From Psychrobacter sp. Pi2-1 (lineage in GTDB: Bacteria > Pseudomonadota > Gammaproteobacteria > Pseudomonadales > Moraxellaceae), in NCBI RefSeq assembly GCF_904846645.1, contig NZ_CAJHBO010000001.1, positions 310,001-374,000 on the forward strand: DNA of 64,000 nt, in the 5' to 3' direction. Positions 39,417-49,491 of this stretch are shown piece after piece. The translations under genes and the position numbers were made by a program. Below the pieces are notes generated by a model. That model saw nothing but the letters and a program-made list of their open reading frames with translations, did not search any database and was not told the DNA's origin. Within the stretch, counting starts at the first letter, position 1; every line of letters begins with the position of its first letter.

Positions 39417-39639
39417 TGCCTGCTTTTTAATTCTAGAAATTATTAATCACAGCATTTGTTAATCACGATGTTTGTTAGTTACAAATCTTCTTAATTGCAC
39501 AGCCTCCTAGTCATAAAACCCTTTAATCCAAGAGCTCCTCCTTCAATATATACCCTTATTTTTCTTACTTCCTAATAACTTATTTCATTGAAAATTATCT
39601 AACTATAGATACAGACACTCCTTTAAAAATCACTTTATA

Positions 39640-39682
39640 GTTGATACTATCAACATTATTCTATATAGTTGCTCCTATCAAC
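39640..39682. promoter_or_regulatory. Two palindromic operators in front of the MarR-family gene
   Basis: GTTGATACTATCAAC (39640-39654) is a perfect 7-1-7 palindrome. A second copy, GTTGCTCCTATCAAC (39668-39682), matches it at 13 of 15 positions and is flanked by an extended ATAGTTG/CAACTAT pairing. Their starts are 28 bp apart, and the second ends 17 bp before the marR start. Placement and symmetry fit autoregulation by the MarR dimer. Confidence 0.75.
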
Positions 39683-39699
39683 TATATCAAAGAGTTTTT

Positions 39700-40143
39700 A
39701 TGTCTAATAATTCATTGAGCGAAACACTACATCAATTGATGCATACCTATACTAACCTACTGCTAGAAGGTATTCGCCAGCAAGGTGTCGAGTTGTCCGT
39801 GACCAATATCAGAACGTTAAAAGGTGTCTGTTATAACCCAAACAGTACTGCGCTATCGATCTCTAAACACATGCAGCGAGACAAAGCGCAAATCACTCGT
39901 GCCTTAAATGACCTTTTGGCGGCTGAGCTAATCTTGAAGACAGATAACCCGCTTGATGGTCGCAGCCAATTACTACAGCTGACCCCTAAAGGTGAAGAGG
40001 TTATGACAAAGCTTGATGCAGCAGAGGAATGGACAAGACAGCAATTAACGAAAGATTTAAGCCTCGTAGAGCTTGCGTTATTTTTCCGTGTCAGTCGCAC
40101 CATGATAGACAACGTTAGCAGCAGCAAGACTACTGATAAATAA
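39700..40143 (+). CDS. MarR-family transcriptional regulator
   Basis: This 147-residue winged-helix protein has a recognition region SISKHMQRDKAQITRALNDLLAAELILKTDNPLDGRSQLLQLTPKGEEV (about residues 52-100), flanked by dimerisation helices. It heads a three-gene unit with a siderophore-interacting flavoprotein and a DUF2798 membrane protein, so it probably controls these genes and itself through the two palindromes upstream. The ligand is unknown. Confidence 0.9.
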   Translation: MSNNSLSETLHQLMHTYTNLLLEGIRQQGVELSVTNIRTLKGVCYNPNSTALSISKHMQRDKAQITRALNDLLAAELILKTDNPLDGRSQLLQLTPKGEEVMTKLDAAEEWTRQQLTKDLSLVELALFFRVSRTMIDNVSSSKTTDK

Positions 40144-40159
40144 GTAAGGACAGATCCAC

Positions 40160-40954
40160 ATGAATAACACAATAAATCAAAAAACAGTGCGCGAAATCAT
40201 GACTGTTGCTCACAAGCAAATGATTACTCCGCACTACATCCGTATATACCTCACAGGCCAAGCAGATACTATTGCCAATATCTCGACCATGACAGTTGGT
40301 GCAAACAACAAAGTGCTTATCCCTGTCGATAAAGCTCAGCCAATTGACCTAAATGACAATACTACATTCGTTGTTCGCACTTATACTCATCGCGGCGTTG
40401 ATGTAGCAAAACAACAGATCTGGATTGATTTTGTCGCTCATGGTGACGAAGCCCCTGCTTCAGGTTGGGCCACTCATGCTGAGGTTGGCGACGAGATTGG
40501 TATCTTAATGAAGCCTAAAACCAAAGCGCTTTGTCCTGATGCAGATAATTTTCTATTGATTGGCGATGCCACAGCGATACCAGTGCTCGGCTCAATATTA
40601 GAAAGCTTGCCTGCCAGCGCGACTGGTCAATGCATCATTGAAGTACACGGTACAGAAGATGAGCAAGAATTGTCGACAGCGGCCAATATCACCATGACAT
40701 GGTTACACAACCCAGATCCAACGCAAGGCAGCCAATTAATCGACACAGTGAAATCTCTCGATTTGCCAACTGCAGAACAGAGCCGTTTTGCTTATATCGC
40801 TAGCGAATTCTCATCTGTCAAAGCCCTGCGTCATTATCTAAAGGTCGAGCAACAGTGGTCTAAAGACGAACTATATGCCTTTTCTTACTGGAAAGCAGGT
40901 GTTGCAGAAGACCAATCTGTAAGCGATCGACAAGCAGAAAAAAACACCGATTAA
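40160..40954 (+). CDS. Siderophore-interacting FAD-dependent reductase (SIP/ViuB-like)
   Basis: This 264-residue protein of the ferredoxin-reductase superfamily has the FAD motif RTYTHR, a GDATAIPVLGSILESLP nucleotide-binding turn and a C-terminal YAFSYWKAGVAED typical of siderophore-interacting proteins, which reduce ferric siderophores in the cytoplasm. It lies 16 bp after the MarR gene. No siderophore receptor or transporter is nearby, and I see no convincing Fur box, so control by MarR is unusual for this family. A flavin reductase role on other substrates is possible. Confidence 0.85.
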   Translation: MNNTINQKTVREIMTVAHKQMITPHYIRIYLTGQADTIANISTMTVGANNKVLIPVDKAQPIDLNDNTTFVVRTYTHRGVDVAKQQIWIDFVAHGDEAPASGWATHAEVGDEIGILMKPKTKALCPDADNFLLIGDATAIPVLGSILESLPASATGQCIIEVHGTEDEQELSTAANITMTWLHNPDPTQGSQLIDTVKSLDLPTAEQSRFAYIASEFSSVKALRHYLKVEQQWSKDELYAFSYWKAGVAEDQSVSDRQAEKNTD

Positions 40955-40984
40955 TTAATCGCTCTTTATGATAGGAAAATAACT

Positions 40985-41515
40985 ATGGCTCCAAATACTA
41001 TACCAGCAAATACCGAGACCCTGCTCATTGATGGTAATAAAAACAATGGCGCTAAGAATGATGGTACTAAAAAAACACCGTTGCTCTACAAAGTGTTATT
41101 AATCCTTGCTTTGATGACTGTCATAGGTGGTCTCTTAACAGGTGTGATGACCTATATGAATGTCGGGTATTCCGATACATTTTTTATAGACTGGTCTAGA
41201 GCGCTACTTGCAGCGTATGCGATTATGCCGATTGGCTTCTTAATGATGGGTCTGGTCACAAAATACATTAATCATAAGCTACCTAATACCAAAGCGTACA
41301 AACGTAACCTCATCACAGGCATATTGATGGCTTGCATAATGGAGTCTATGTTGGCCTTTAGCACCGCCTCAAAGACGATTGGTTTTGCCAATCAAACGGC
41401 ATTTTTGAACGGCTGGTTAGAAGGGTTTCTAGTTGCATTACCAGTAGGATTGACGTTAATGGTCATTGTTTCTATGACTATTAAACCAAAAATTGAGACG
41501 TTTCTAAAAAGCTAA
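40985..41515 (+). CDS. DUF2798-type membrane protein
   Basis: This 176-residue protein has a polar Asn/Lys-rich N-terminus (~35 residues) and then four predicted membrane helices (LYKVLLILALMTVIGGLLTG, LLAAYAIMPIGFLMMGLV, NLITGILMACIMESMLAF, GFLVALPVGLTLMVIVSM). The layout fits DUF2798 proteins, of unknown function. It lies 30 bp downstream of the flavoprotein gene, last in the MarR operon. Confidence 0.75.
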   Translation: MAPNTIPANTETLLIDGNKNNGAKNDGTKKTPLLYKVLLILALMTVIGGLLTGVMTYMNVGYSDTFFIDWSRALLAAYAIMPIGFLMMGLVTKYINHKLPNTKAYKRNLITGILMACIMESMLAFSTASKTIGFANQTAFLNGWLEGFLVALPVGLTLMVIVSMTIKPKIETFLKS

Positions 41516-42056
41516 AATATCACGACTATGTTTATTAGATTTTTTGGCACACGACCGCGACGCTAACCAGATTAACAAAAAAGCTTAATAAAATTGAAGA
41601 ACATAAAACATTAAGGGCGTGTTGAGTATTCAACACGCCCTTGTCATGTCAGAAGCTTTCTAATACTATTTGACTGCTTGTCAGGTCAAAACTAACGTTT
41701 ATTTAATAAGGCAGTCGTAACAACCTTTACGGTTAAATTCGATTTGAGACAGTCTTTTTTGTTCATCATATATTTATGCTATTCGACAATATTCCGATGA
41801 CTAGACAGTACAACTGTCATAATTAATCTAGTTTTGGCTGTATACTCTACTATTATAGAAACGTATAGTCAGAATACAAACGCTAGTTATAAACAGTATC
41901 CTACTAGTAGCCATTTATTTGTATATGTTTGACACATTGGTGGTAGATAGATTCTACTCCGCTTTAGTGTTTAGACCCATAATGAGTAAGCTAAAAATCT
42001 AATGTTCCACTCTGACAGTTGTTGATTATTAACTAGGTATCGATATCACATATTTT
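41516..42056. other. Spacer between the MarR operon and the ArsR gene
   Basis: This is 541 bp without a gene. It contains the hairpin at 41613-41642 and an interrupted TTTGAC/GTCAAA pair near 41670-41690 of unknown meaning. Confidence 0.4.
41613..41642 (+). terminator. Probable terminator hairpin of the MarR operon
   Basis: A perfect 13-bp GC-rich stem (AAGGGCGTGTTGA, 41613-41625 with 41630-41642) has a 4-nt loop. The T-run is poor (TTGTC), so termination may be partial. Confidence 0.65.
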
Positions 42057-42365
42057 ATGAATACAGAAAACATAATATCTGCACTTAACAACCCCATGCG
42101 TCGTCAAATCATAAAGTGGTTGAAGGACAGATCGAACTTTCCAGCGTCATTGCCAGAGCATGCTAATCTGGATGGGGTATGCGTCAGCTACATCCAAGAA
42201 AAAGCTGGATTGTCGCAATCAACCATCTCAAATTATATGGGTGTGTTAAAAAAAGCAGGATTGGTTACGTCCGTACGCCACGGACAATGGACGTTTTATC
42301 AGCGTCATGAAGCTAACATCGAAGCGTTTCTCACTGAAGTTGAAAAAGAGCTGTTGAAGCTTTAA
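42057..42365 (+). CDS. ArsR-family transcriptional regulator
   Basis: This 102-residue winged-helix protein has the fold MRRQIIKWLKD, then a recognition helix EKAGLSQSTISNYMGVLKKAGLV and wing TSVRHGQWTFYQRHE. No Cys-based metal motif of the ArsR ELCVC type is present; the single CVS is not enough. It stands alone between spacers, so its target is unknown. The Shine-Dalgarno is weak. Confidence 0.85.
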   Translation: MNTENIISALNNPMRRQIIKWLKDRSNFPASLPEHANLDGVCVSYIQEKAGLSQSTISNYMGVLKKAGLVTSVRHGQWTFYQRHEANIEAFLTEVEKELLKL

Positions 42366-42734
42366 AAATTTCTCATAATCTTTAGAGCTATTTTTCTTTG
42401 TTACAAAACATCTAGATATTTCAATATAACGATTATTTATCTCCATACCGCATCATCCAAACCAGCTACTTCTTCTCTTCTAGCGACCTTTTTCCTTCTG
42501 CCGACATATTACCTTCTAAAATTTTATTCATAATAGAATATTGCCTTCTGGTCAGTCGCCAGAACAAATACCTAAATACTCATTACATTTCTATTGTCCT
42601 TAATAAGCCAATAATGAATAGTAAACTCTCTCAATAAATAGCATGTATTCTTGGTTTTAATCTGCATAAAAAAAGCCAAGATACACTCAGCTTTTCTATA
42701 TTTATCAATATGACACTATTAATACGTAGCTAGT
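42366..42734. other. Spacer between the ArsR gene and the SulP gene
   Basis: These 369 bp of AT-rich DNA hold no gene. AAAAGC and GCTTTT near 42670-42696 could make a weak terminator for either neighbour. Confidence 0.3.
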
Positions 42735-44234
42735 TTAATGCGCGCCTAAACTTTGCTCAGCATCTGGCTTATCATGCACACCGAAATTGTCTATCATCGC
42801 TTGGCTCGCCTCGTTCAAACCGATGAGCTCTACCTCAGTGCCTTCACGGCGAAATTTAATAATCACTTTATCTATGGCAGCGACTGCTGTCACGTCCCAA
42901 AAATACGCGCGCGACACGTCAATGACCACGTTAGAGACAGATTCTTTAATATCAAAGGAGTCAATCATACGCTCTGCTGATGAAAAAAATACTTGTCCAT
43001 CAACTTGATAATAACGCGTTTGCGCTGCTTCATCCATGTGACTATGCACGCTCATATAGCGCTCAATCTTATTGGCAAAGAACAATGCTGACAGCAGCAC
43101 ACCAATCAATACGCCATAAGCCAAGTTATGCGTTGCGACCACCACAGCGACGGTCGTAATCATGACCACATTACTTTGCAGCGGCTTGGTTTTTAGCTCT
43201 TTAAACGAACCCCAGTTGAAAGTACCGATAGACACCATAATCATCACAGCGACCAATGCGGCCATTGGAATAATCTTTAGCCAATCGCTTAAGAACACTA
43301 CCATCAATAATAAAAACACGCCTGCCACTAAAGTAGAAAGACGTGTATAACCGCCTGATTTGACGTTGATGATCGACTGGCCAATCATCGCACAGCCTGC
43401 CATCCCGCCAAAAAAACTACTAACCACATTGGCAATACCTTGGCCTTTGCACTCTTGCGTACGGTCGCCTTTGGTATCAGTCAAATCATCTACGATCGTC
43501 ATGGTCATCATAGACTCAAGTAAGCCAACTATCGCCAAACTGATAGAGTACGGGAAAATAATGATCAACGTATCTAAGTTCAACGGGATATCAGGTATCA
43601 AAAACATCGGCAGAGTGTCAGGCAGCTGTCCCATATCATTGATGGTTCGAGCCTCTGCACCTAATAGGATGGCTATAACCGTCACCAGCACAATACTGAC
43701 CAATGGCGATGGAATCACTTTACCGATCTTTGGAATATATGGATAGCCATAGATAACGACGAGACCTAGCGCTACAAGACCATAAACATGTACTAGGTTT
43801 GAGCCTGCCTGCGGCAACAGCTCAGGAACCTGCGACATAAAAATCAAAATAGCCAAGGCATTGATAAAGCCGAGCACTACGGATTGCGATACATATTTCA
43901 TCAGATTCCCCAGCTTTAAGAAGCCAAAAATAATCTGTATAACACCTGTCAGCACACTGGCTGCTAATAAATACTGTAATCCATAATCCTTGACCAGTGT
44001 CACCATTAGTAACGCCATCGCACCAGTCGCCGCCGAAATCATCGCTGGACGACCGCCAACAAACGAAATCACTACCGCGATACAAAACGAGGCATAAAGC
44101 CCTACTTGGGGATCGACACCGGCAATGATAGAAAACGCAATCGCTTCAGGGATAAGCGCCAAAGCGACGACCATGCCAGCCAAGACATCGCCGCGCGCAT
44201 TGGATAACCAATGCTCTTTAATTGTATTTAACAT
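42735..44234 (-). CDS. SulP-family anion transporter with C-terminal STAS domain
   Basis: This 499-residue protein begins [37 protein letters not shown], the SulP sulfate-transporter signature. About ten further hydrophobic segments follow, including [27 protein letters not shown] domain follows from about residue 400 ([38 protein letters not shown]). Family members carry sulfate, bicarbonate or dicarboxylates; no neighbour settles which. Confidence 0.92.
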   Translation of the reverse strand: MLNTIKEHWLSNARGDVLAGMVVALALIPEAIAFSIIAGVDPQVGLYASFCIAVVISFVGGRPAMISAATGAMALLMVTLVKDYGLQYLLAASVLTGVIQIIFGFLKLGNLMKYVSQSVVLGFINALAILIFMSQVPELLPQAGSNLVHVYGLVALGLVVIYGYPYIPKIGKVIPSPLVSIVLVTVIAILLGAEARTINDMGQLPDTLPMFLIPDIPLNLDTLIIIFPYSISLAIVGLLESMMTMTIVDDLTDTKGDRTQECKGQGIANVVSSFFGGMAGCAMIGQSIINVKSGGYTRLSTLVAGVFLLLMVVFLSDWLKIIPMAALVAVMIMVSIGTFNWGSFKELKTKPLQSNVVMITTVAVVVATHNLAYGVLIGVLLSALFFANKIERYMSVHSHMDEAAQTRYYQVDGQVFFSSAERMIDSFDIKESVSNVVIDVSRAYFWDVTAVAAIDKVIIKFRREGTEVELIGLNEASQAMIDNFGVHDKPDAEQSLGAH

Positions 44235-44928
44235 ATTTAACTCAGTTTTGGAGAACTGCTTTAGTCTGTCAATAAACGAAGTATCTAATCACTATTTAGA
44301 AAGCATCTATTTGGAAAGTATCTAAAAAGTAGTTAAAAATCATCTCACATGAAAAGTCTGACACATCTTTATTTAGATCCTTTGCTATCTAGGCACATCT
44401 CTGTTTATACCCTTTGATATCCAGACACGTTGCCCATTGCCTATCAAATGATAAATATAAAAATGTGAACGAGCATAGTTATCGAGTTATCGTCATAACA
44501 TATTTTTAGTGGGATAATTTTTATGATCCACTAGATATATCGAATAGTGATACAAACGTTAAAGCAGTGCGTGCGCACAAGAAAAAGCGTCAGACGCTTT
44601 ATAAGAGTAATTGCTATAGGAAGCAATCATTACTGAGGAGGGGTACAGCTAGGGTGGCGTATTCATCTTTGTGGTGGCAGCTTTTATAGAGTTAAGAAGT
44701 GATATTTTGCATCATTTTAACATACATAAAGTAGATTAATAAAAACATCGCTCTTTTGGCGAGGATTTAACTCCTATAGCTATCTCAATTATCAAGCTTA
44801 AGTAACCACCCTACGCTTCTGTTTGAATAAATTTATAGCCTTTTGGGCTTTACAGAACTCGATTCTATATTAGAATCACACCAGACATTGAATAGTGTCT
44901 CCATCTACCTCATCGCTAGGAAACTGAC
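44235..44928. other. Divergent spacer with imperfect repeats and hairpins
   Basis: This is 694 bp without a gene. It holds an imperfect 32-33 bp direct repeat (44360-44392 and 44393-44424), a 7-bp hairpin AAAGCGT/ACGCTTT at 44584-44600 and a second hairpin ATTGCT/AGCAAT at 44610-44627, then a purine-rich stretch. It could form a structured leader for the bestrophin-like gene, but I recognise no riboswitch class. Confidence 0.35.
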
Positions 44929-45885
44929 ATGATTGTCCGGCAAACGCCAAATGCCCTTAAGATATTTTTTACCCTACGTGGATCAATCATTCCAAAAATC
45001 TATCCGCAAATTTTGCTGATTACTATTCTTAGTACGCTTATCACGATTATTCAGCACTGGCTTCCTGACTCGTTTCCCTATTATGGTATGGCAACGTTTA
45101 CCTTACTCGGAATTGCCTTATCGTTGTTTCTTGGGTTTCGGAACAATGCCAGTTATCAGCGTTGGTGGGAAGCGCGCGGACTGTGGGGTCAGCTGGTATA
45201 CGACTCTCGTAGCTTAACGCGCCAAGTACTGTCCTTTATAGATGATGATGCGACTGCCATAGATGATGGCGAGGATGACAATGTGACTGGACGCGATACT
45301 CAGCGAACAATGGTATATCTGACCATTGCGTTTGCCCATGCGGTGCGTCATCGATTGCGTGGTACGCCACCTTGGGCGGATATCGAGCCTTTTGTCGCTG
45401 CGATACATCATGACCGTATGCGCCAAGCAAAAAACGTACCTGATTATATAATGCGCCTAATGGGTAAGCAGCTTGGCGATATTCGGCGTCAAGGACTGGT
45501 ATCGGAGCAAGTCATACAAAATATGGACGAGCGCCTGACCTCTATGACAATTGTACTGGCAGCGTGCGAGCGCATTCATAACACTCCGCTGCCCTTTGCT
45601 TATATGCTGCTGGTACATCGCACGACCTATCTGTATTGCATTATGTTGCCCTTTGGCTTGGTGGCATCACTCGGTTGGGTGACCCCGTTGATTTGTGCGG
45701 TGATTGCTTATACCTTTTTTGGTTTGGATGCGCTTAGTGAAGAGTTAGAAGAGCCTTTTGGCTTGGCCGCTAACCAGCTACCTTTGACTGCCTTGTCACG
45801 CACTATCGAAATTAATCTACGAGAAGCATTGGGAGAGACGGATATTCCACCTGATATCACTCCTATCAATGGTTATTTGCAGTAG
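44929..45885 (+). CDS. Bestrophin-like (YneE/UPF0187) anion channel protein
   Basis: This 318-residue protein has IIPKIYPQILLITILSTLIT, LLGIALSLFLGFRNNASYQRWWEARGLWGQLVYDSRSL, IHNTPLPFAYMLLVHRTTYLYC and LPFGLVASLGWVTPLICAVIAYTFFGLDALSEELEEPFG, the typical prokaryotic bestrophin pattern. Such proteins form pentameric ion channels in the inner membrane; which ion is not evident. It stands alone. Confidence 0.88.
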   Translation: MIVRQTPNALKIFFTLRGSIIPKIYPQILLITILSTLITIIQHWLPDSFPYYGMATFTLLGIALSLFLGFRNNASYQRWWEARGLWGQLVYDSRSLTRQVLSFIDDDATAIDDGEDDNVTGRDTQRTMVYLTIAFAHAVRHRLRGTPPWADIEPFVAAIHHDRMRQAKNVPDYIMRLMGKQLGDIRRQGLVSEQVIQNMDERLTSMTIVLAACERIHNTPLPFAYMLLVHRTTYLYCIMLPFGLVASLGWVTPLICAVIAYTFFGLDALSEELEEPFGLAANQLPLTALSRTIEINLREALGETDIPPDITPINGYLQ

Positions 45886-46311
45886 CTTTATTAACAGCTA
45901 TTAATTAAAGCAATTTGGCTTACTGTTTCGCGATAAATCTGACTAAATACAGACTTCACTTGAATAATCACCCATAGACCACTATAAACAGTGCATATAT
46001 TCTCTGCCTAATATAGCCATTCCACTATAAAAGTATGACAGCGTTAACCTCGCTTAAAGTATCAAATGTACATCTATACTCGGTTGCCTTGTACTACTTT
46101 TAAATTGAATCGACTATAGCTTGACTGATTTAAGTGCCACTGATGTCCATACTGAGCCTGTCTCAGATTTTTGCATTATTCAAGCGCATACTTTACTAAC
46201 TGAATGTCTATAGCAGCGATTTTCGAATGTCTTAATATTAGTTACTTACTTATTTACTGCTAATGACTGATTAACTTTTTCCTATTTACCTATATAAGCG
46301 AGGCTCATATC
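45886..46311. other. Spacer before the DUF493 gene
   Basis: These 426 bp of AT-rich DNA show no gene, repeat or clear regulatory site. Confidence 0.3.
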
Positions 46312-46713
46312 ATGAGTGATGATTCAAAAGACAACAACGACAACGTCGACAACAGCGCAAATAACCCAACCAGCAATCAGCCATCAGTTAAAGTCACTGA
46401 TTTGACGCCAAATAAAGGTGCATTGGTAGGCAAAAAGACCGATATTCAAAACCCAGAGCTTTGGGAGTTCCCGATGAACTACCCACTGAGCATCATCGGT
46501 CATGAAGGAGAGCGTGAGAGTTTGCTTAATGAAGTAAAGCTAATTTTGGGTAGCCAATTCCCTGATTTTGATTTGGCGTCTATCGAAGTTAAGCCGTCTA
46601 AAACGGGTCGTTTTCACTCAGCACGGGTTAATTTGTACTTAACGGCTGCTGAGCAAGTGAATGCGCTTTATGCCTCACTGGATAATGCAAAAACGGTTCG
46701 TATTGTTTTATAA
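46312..46713 (+). CDS. DUF493 (YbeD/UPF0250) family protein
   Basis: This 133-residue protein has a disordered Asn/Asp-rich N-terminus (~45 residues) and then the DUF493 ACT-like fold (LWEFPMNYPLSIIGHEGE, VEVKPSKTGRFHSARVNLYLTAAEQVNALYASL, AKTVRIVL). The function of the family is uncertain. The usual E. coli neighbours lipB and lipA are not seen here. Confidence 0.85.
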   Translation: MSDDSKDNNDNVDNSANNPTSNQPSVKVTDLTPNKGALVGKKTDIQNPELWEFPMNYPLSIIGHEGERESLLNEVKLILGSQFPDFDLASIEVKPSKTGRFHSARVNLYLTAAEQVNALYASLDNAKTVRIVL

Positions 46714-46746
46714 GTCGCATAAAAAACTTTAACGCCTTTTTAGTCC

Positions 46747-46789
46747 AAATCGTCACTCGCTAGTAATAAGTTATGGGTGGCGATTTTTT
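46747..46789 (+). terminator. Intrinsic terminator after the DUF493 gene
   Basis: AAATCGTCACTC (46747-46758) pairs with 46775-46786 (two G-T pairs) across a 16-nt loop, followed by a T-run. Confidence 0.7.
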
Positions 46790-47214
46790 GTGGTTTGATG
46801 TACAATCTGCGCCCGCATTATTGCCGCCATGACTCGCATTATCAGTCGACAATAACCGAGAGAATGAAAATTAAATCTCACGATATTTTTACAAAAATTT
46901 TATTATTGACCGCATTTGCGTCTAACCCTTATCCCATCGTCCTTTGCCAAAATTTGGACTGACTACAACCTTGTAGCAACATAGTTTTATTCTAAAATCA
47001 ATATAGTATTTTCAAAATTTTCCCGCTATATTGTGCCTACCAATTAACAAACACGCTATATGTAGTACTCAGTGATTTTAACCGTCACTATGAGTAGTGG
47101 TAGCTTTTTGCCCAAAAAACCAGCTAGCACAACCCTACATAATAGCGTTATAAAGAATGTCTGCCGCCCACTCGGCGCGCAGCATCACAATAAGCAATCA
47201 AAATAGAGGCCAGC
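46790..47214. other. Promoter region of nrdA
   Basis: This is about 425 bp without a gene. It contains two candidate NrdR boxes at 47023-47068 and an AGAGG ribosome-binding site before nrdA. Confidence 0.4.
47023..47068. promoter_or_regulatory. Candidate tandem NrdR boxes upstream of nrdA
   Basis: Both sites contain CGCTATAT, 30 bp apart (about three helical turns), as usual for paired NrdR boxes. The downstream site, 47053-47068, matches the consensus acaCwAtATaTwGtgt at 12 of 16 positions, including the core C, A, A, T, T and G. The upstream one is weaker. NrdR represses ribonucleotide reductase genes in response to (d)ATP. Confidence 0.45.
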
Positions 47215-49491
47215 ATGACACATATTGACAAAATCCAAGTAACCAAACGTGATGGACGTTTAGAGCCTATTGATTTAGACAAAATTCACAAGGTAATAGC
47301 GTGGGCAGCTCACGGCTTGGACAACGTGTCTGTGTCTCAAGTTGAGCTAAAGTCGCACATTCAGTTTTATGAAGGTATCAAGACTCGTGACATTCACGAA
47401 ACCATCATCAAATCTGCCGCCGACCTAATCTCTGAAACCACGCCTGACTATCAATATCTGGCTGCGCGTTTGGCGATCTTCCATCTACGTAAGATTGCTT
47501 ATAACAAATTCACCCCGCCGCACCTGTATGACCATGTCAAAACTTTGACTGATGCTGGCAAATACGATCAGCACATCCTAGCTGACTATAGCCGTGCTGA
47601 ATTTGATGAGTTAGAAGAATATCTTGATCACTGGCGCGATATGAATCTTGCTTATGCGGCTGTTGAGCAAATGGCTGGCAAATACTTGGTTCAAGATCGC
47701 GTGAGCAAGACTGTTTATGAGAGCCCGCAGTTCTTATATATGCTCGTCGGTATGTGTCTGTTTAGCCAATACGACAAGTCAGATCGTCTTGATTTCGTCA
47801 AACGCTTCTATGATGCGACCTCAGAATTCAAAATCTCACTACCGACACCTATCATGTCAGGTGTGCGTACGCCATCGCGCCAGTTTAGCTCGTGCGTACT
47901 GATCGAATGTGGTGATAGCCTAGACTCAATCAACGCGACCACTAGTGCCATCGTCCGTTATGTGTCACAGCGTGCTGGTATCGGCATCAACGCAGGTCGT
48001 ATCCGTGCCCTTGGTAGCCCTATCCGTGGCGGTGAAGCACAGCATACTGGTTGTATCCCGTTCTACAAACTGTTCCAAACGGCAGTGAAATGCTGCTCAC
48101 AAGGTGGCGTACGTGGCGGTGCTGCGACTCTATTTTACCCACTATGGCATTTAGAAGTTGAGTCATTACTGGTACTGAAAAACAACCGCGGCGTCGAAGA
48201 CAACCGTGTTCGTCATATGGACTACGGCGTACAGTTAAACAAAACGATGTACACGCGCCTAATCAAAGGCCAAGACATCTCGCTATTCTCACCAGGCGAC
48301 ACGCCAGGCTTATATGATGCGTTCTTTGAAGATCAAGACAAATTCGAAGAGTTATACACCAAGTACGAAAACGATCCTAACGTACGTAGCCGTCAGATCC
48401 CAGCAGCTGATTTGTTCAGCCTGATGATGCAAGAGCGCGCCAGTACCGGTCGTATCTATATCCAAAACGTCGATCATTGCAACACGCATAGCCCATTTGA
48501 CTCGACGGTTGCGCCGATTCGCCAGTCAAACCTATGTATGGAAATCGCGCTACCGACCAAACCACTTGATAACATCAATGACGAAGAAGGCGAAATCGCC
48601 CTTTGTACACTATCAGCGGTCAACTTGGGTAAAGTCGACAACGTCAGCGACATCGAAGAGCCAGCCGAACTGATCGTGCGTGCGCTTGATGCCCTGCTCG
48701 ACTATCAAGACTATCCAGTAAAAGCCGCTCAAAACGGCAGCATGCGTCGCCGTACACTCGGTGTGGGCGTGATTAACTATGCGTATTACTTAGCTAAGAA
48801 TGGCGCACGCTACTCTGACGACAGCGCGCTTGGTCTAACACATCAGACGTTTGAAGCGTTGCAGTTCTATCTCTTGAAAGCGTCAAACAAGTTGGCAAAA
48901 GAGCAAGGCGCGTGCCCTGCATTCAACGAGACTACATATTCACAAGGCATCTTGCCGATTGATACGTACAAAGCCGACTTGGACAAAATCTGCCAAGAGC
49001 CGCTACATCTCGATTGGGAAACGCTACGTGGCGAGATCACCGAGCACGGTCTACGCAACTCTACCCTAACCGCCTTGATGCCGTCTGAGACTTCTAGTCA
49101 GATCGCCAACGCGACCAATGGTATTGAGCCACCACGTGGTCTGGTCTCTATCAAAGCATCAAAAGACGGCATCCTAAAGCAAGTCGTGCCTGAGATTGAT
49201 AAGCTAAAAGATCAGTACGAGCTACTGTGGCAAATGCCAAACAATGACGGTTACCTAAAGCTGGTCGCTATCATGCAAAAATTCGTCGATCAAAGTATCT
49301 CTGCCAACACCAACTACGATCCCGTTCGTTATGCTGGTGGCCGTGTACCGATGAAGATATTGCTAAAAGACTTGCTAAACGCTTATAAAATGGGTGTAAA
49401 GACCTTGTACTACCATAACACTCGTGATGGTGCGAACGATGCCCAAGCGGATATGGAAGATGATTGTGCTGGCGGTGCGTGTAAGATCTAG
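47215..49491 (+). CDS. nrdA: Class Ia ribonucleoside-diphosphate reductase alpha subunit NrdA
   Basis: This 758-residue protein has an N-terminal ATP-cone (QVTKRDGRLEPIDLDKIHKVI, about residues 8-95), the substrate-site Cys in SCVLIECGDSLDSI, the thiyl-radical Cys and Glu in NLCMEIALPT, PRGLVSIKASKDG, and the redox-shuttle Cys pair at the extreme C-terminus (CAGGACKI). It reduces NDPs to dNDPs. Its partner nrdB is 2.6 kb downstream, separated by an accessory insertion. Confidence 0.97.
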   Translation: MTHIDKIQVTKRDGRLEPIDLDKIHKVIAWAAHGLDNVSVSQVELKSHIQFYEGIKTRDIHETIIKSAADLISETTPDYQYLAARLAIFHLRKIAYNKFTPPHLYDHVKTLTDAGKYDQHILADYSRAEFDELEEYLDHWRDMNLAYAAVEQMAGKYLVQDRVSKTVYESPQFLYMLVGMCLFSQYDKSDRLDFVKRFYDATSEFKISLPTPIMSGVRTPSRQFSSCVLIECGDSLDSINATTSAIVRYVSQRAGIGINAGRIRALGSPIRGGEAQHTGCIPFYKLFQTAVKCCSQGGVRGGAATLFYPLWHLEVESLLVLKNNRGVEDNRVRHMDYGVQLNKTMYTRLIKGQDISLFSPGDTPGLYDAFFEDQDKFEELYTKYENDPNVRSRQIPAADLFSLMMQERASTGRIYIQNVDHCNTHSPFDSTVAPIRQSNLCMEIALPTKPLDNINDEEGEIALCTLSAVNLGKVDNVSDIEEPAELIVRALDALLDYQDYPVKAAQNGSMRRRTLGVGVINYAYYLAKNGARYSDDSALGLTHQTFEALQFYLLKASNKLAKEQGACPAFNETTYSQGILPIDTYKADLDKICQEPLHLDWETLRGEITEHGLRNSTLTALMPSETSSQIANATNGIEPPRGLVSIKASKDGILKQVVPEIDKLKDQYELLWQMPNNDGYLKLVAIMQKFVDQSISANTNYDPVRYAGGRVPMKILLKDLLNAYKMGVKTLYYHNTRDGANDAQADMEDDCAGGACKI

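Noticed and set aside
39580..39640. Fur box before the MarR / siderophore-interacting-protein operon
   Set aside because: The best stretch, TTGAAAATTATC, fits less than half of the 19-bp consensus, while the two palindromes are a better regulatory signal.
44584..44630. Fluoride or other known riboswitch before the bestrophin-like gene
   Set aside because: The hairpins are real but the conserved bases of known riboswitch classes are absent.
46777..46962. 61-codon frame upstream of nrdA
   Set aside because: It overlaps the terminator of the DUF493 gene and has no ribosome-binding site or family resemblance.
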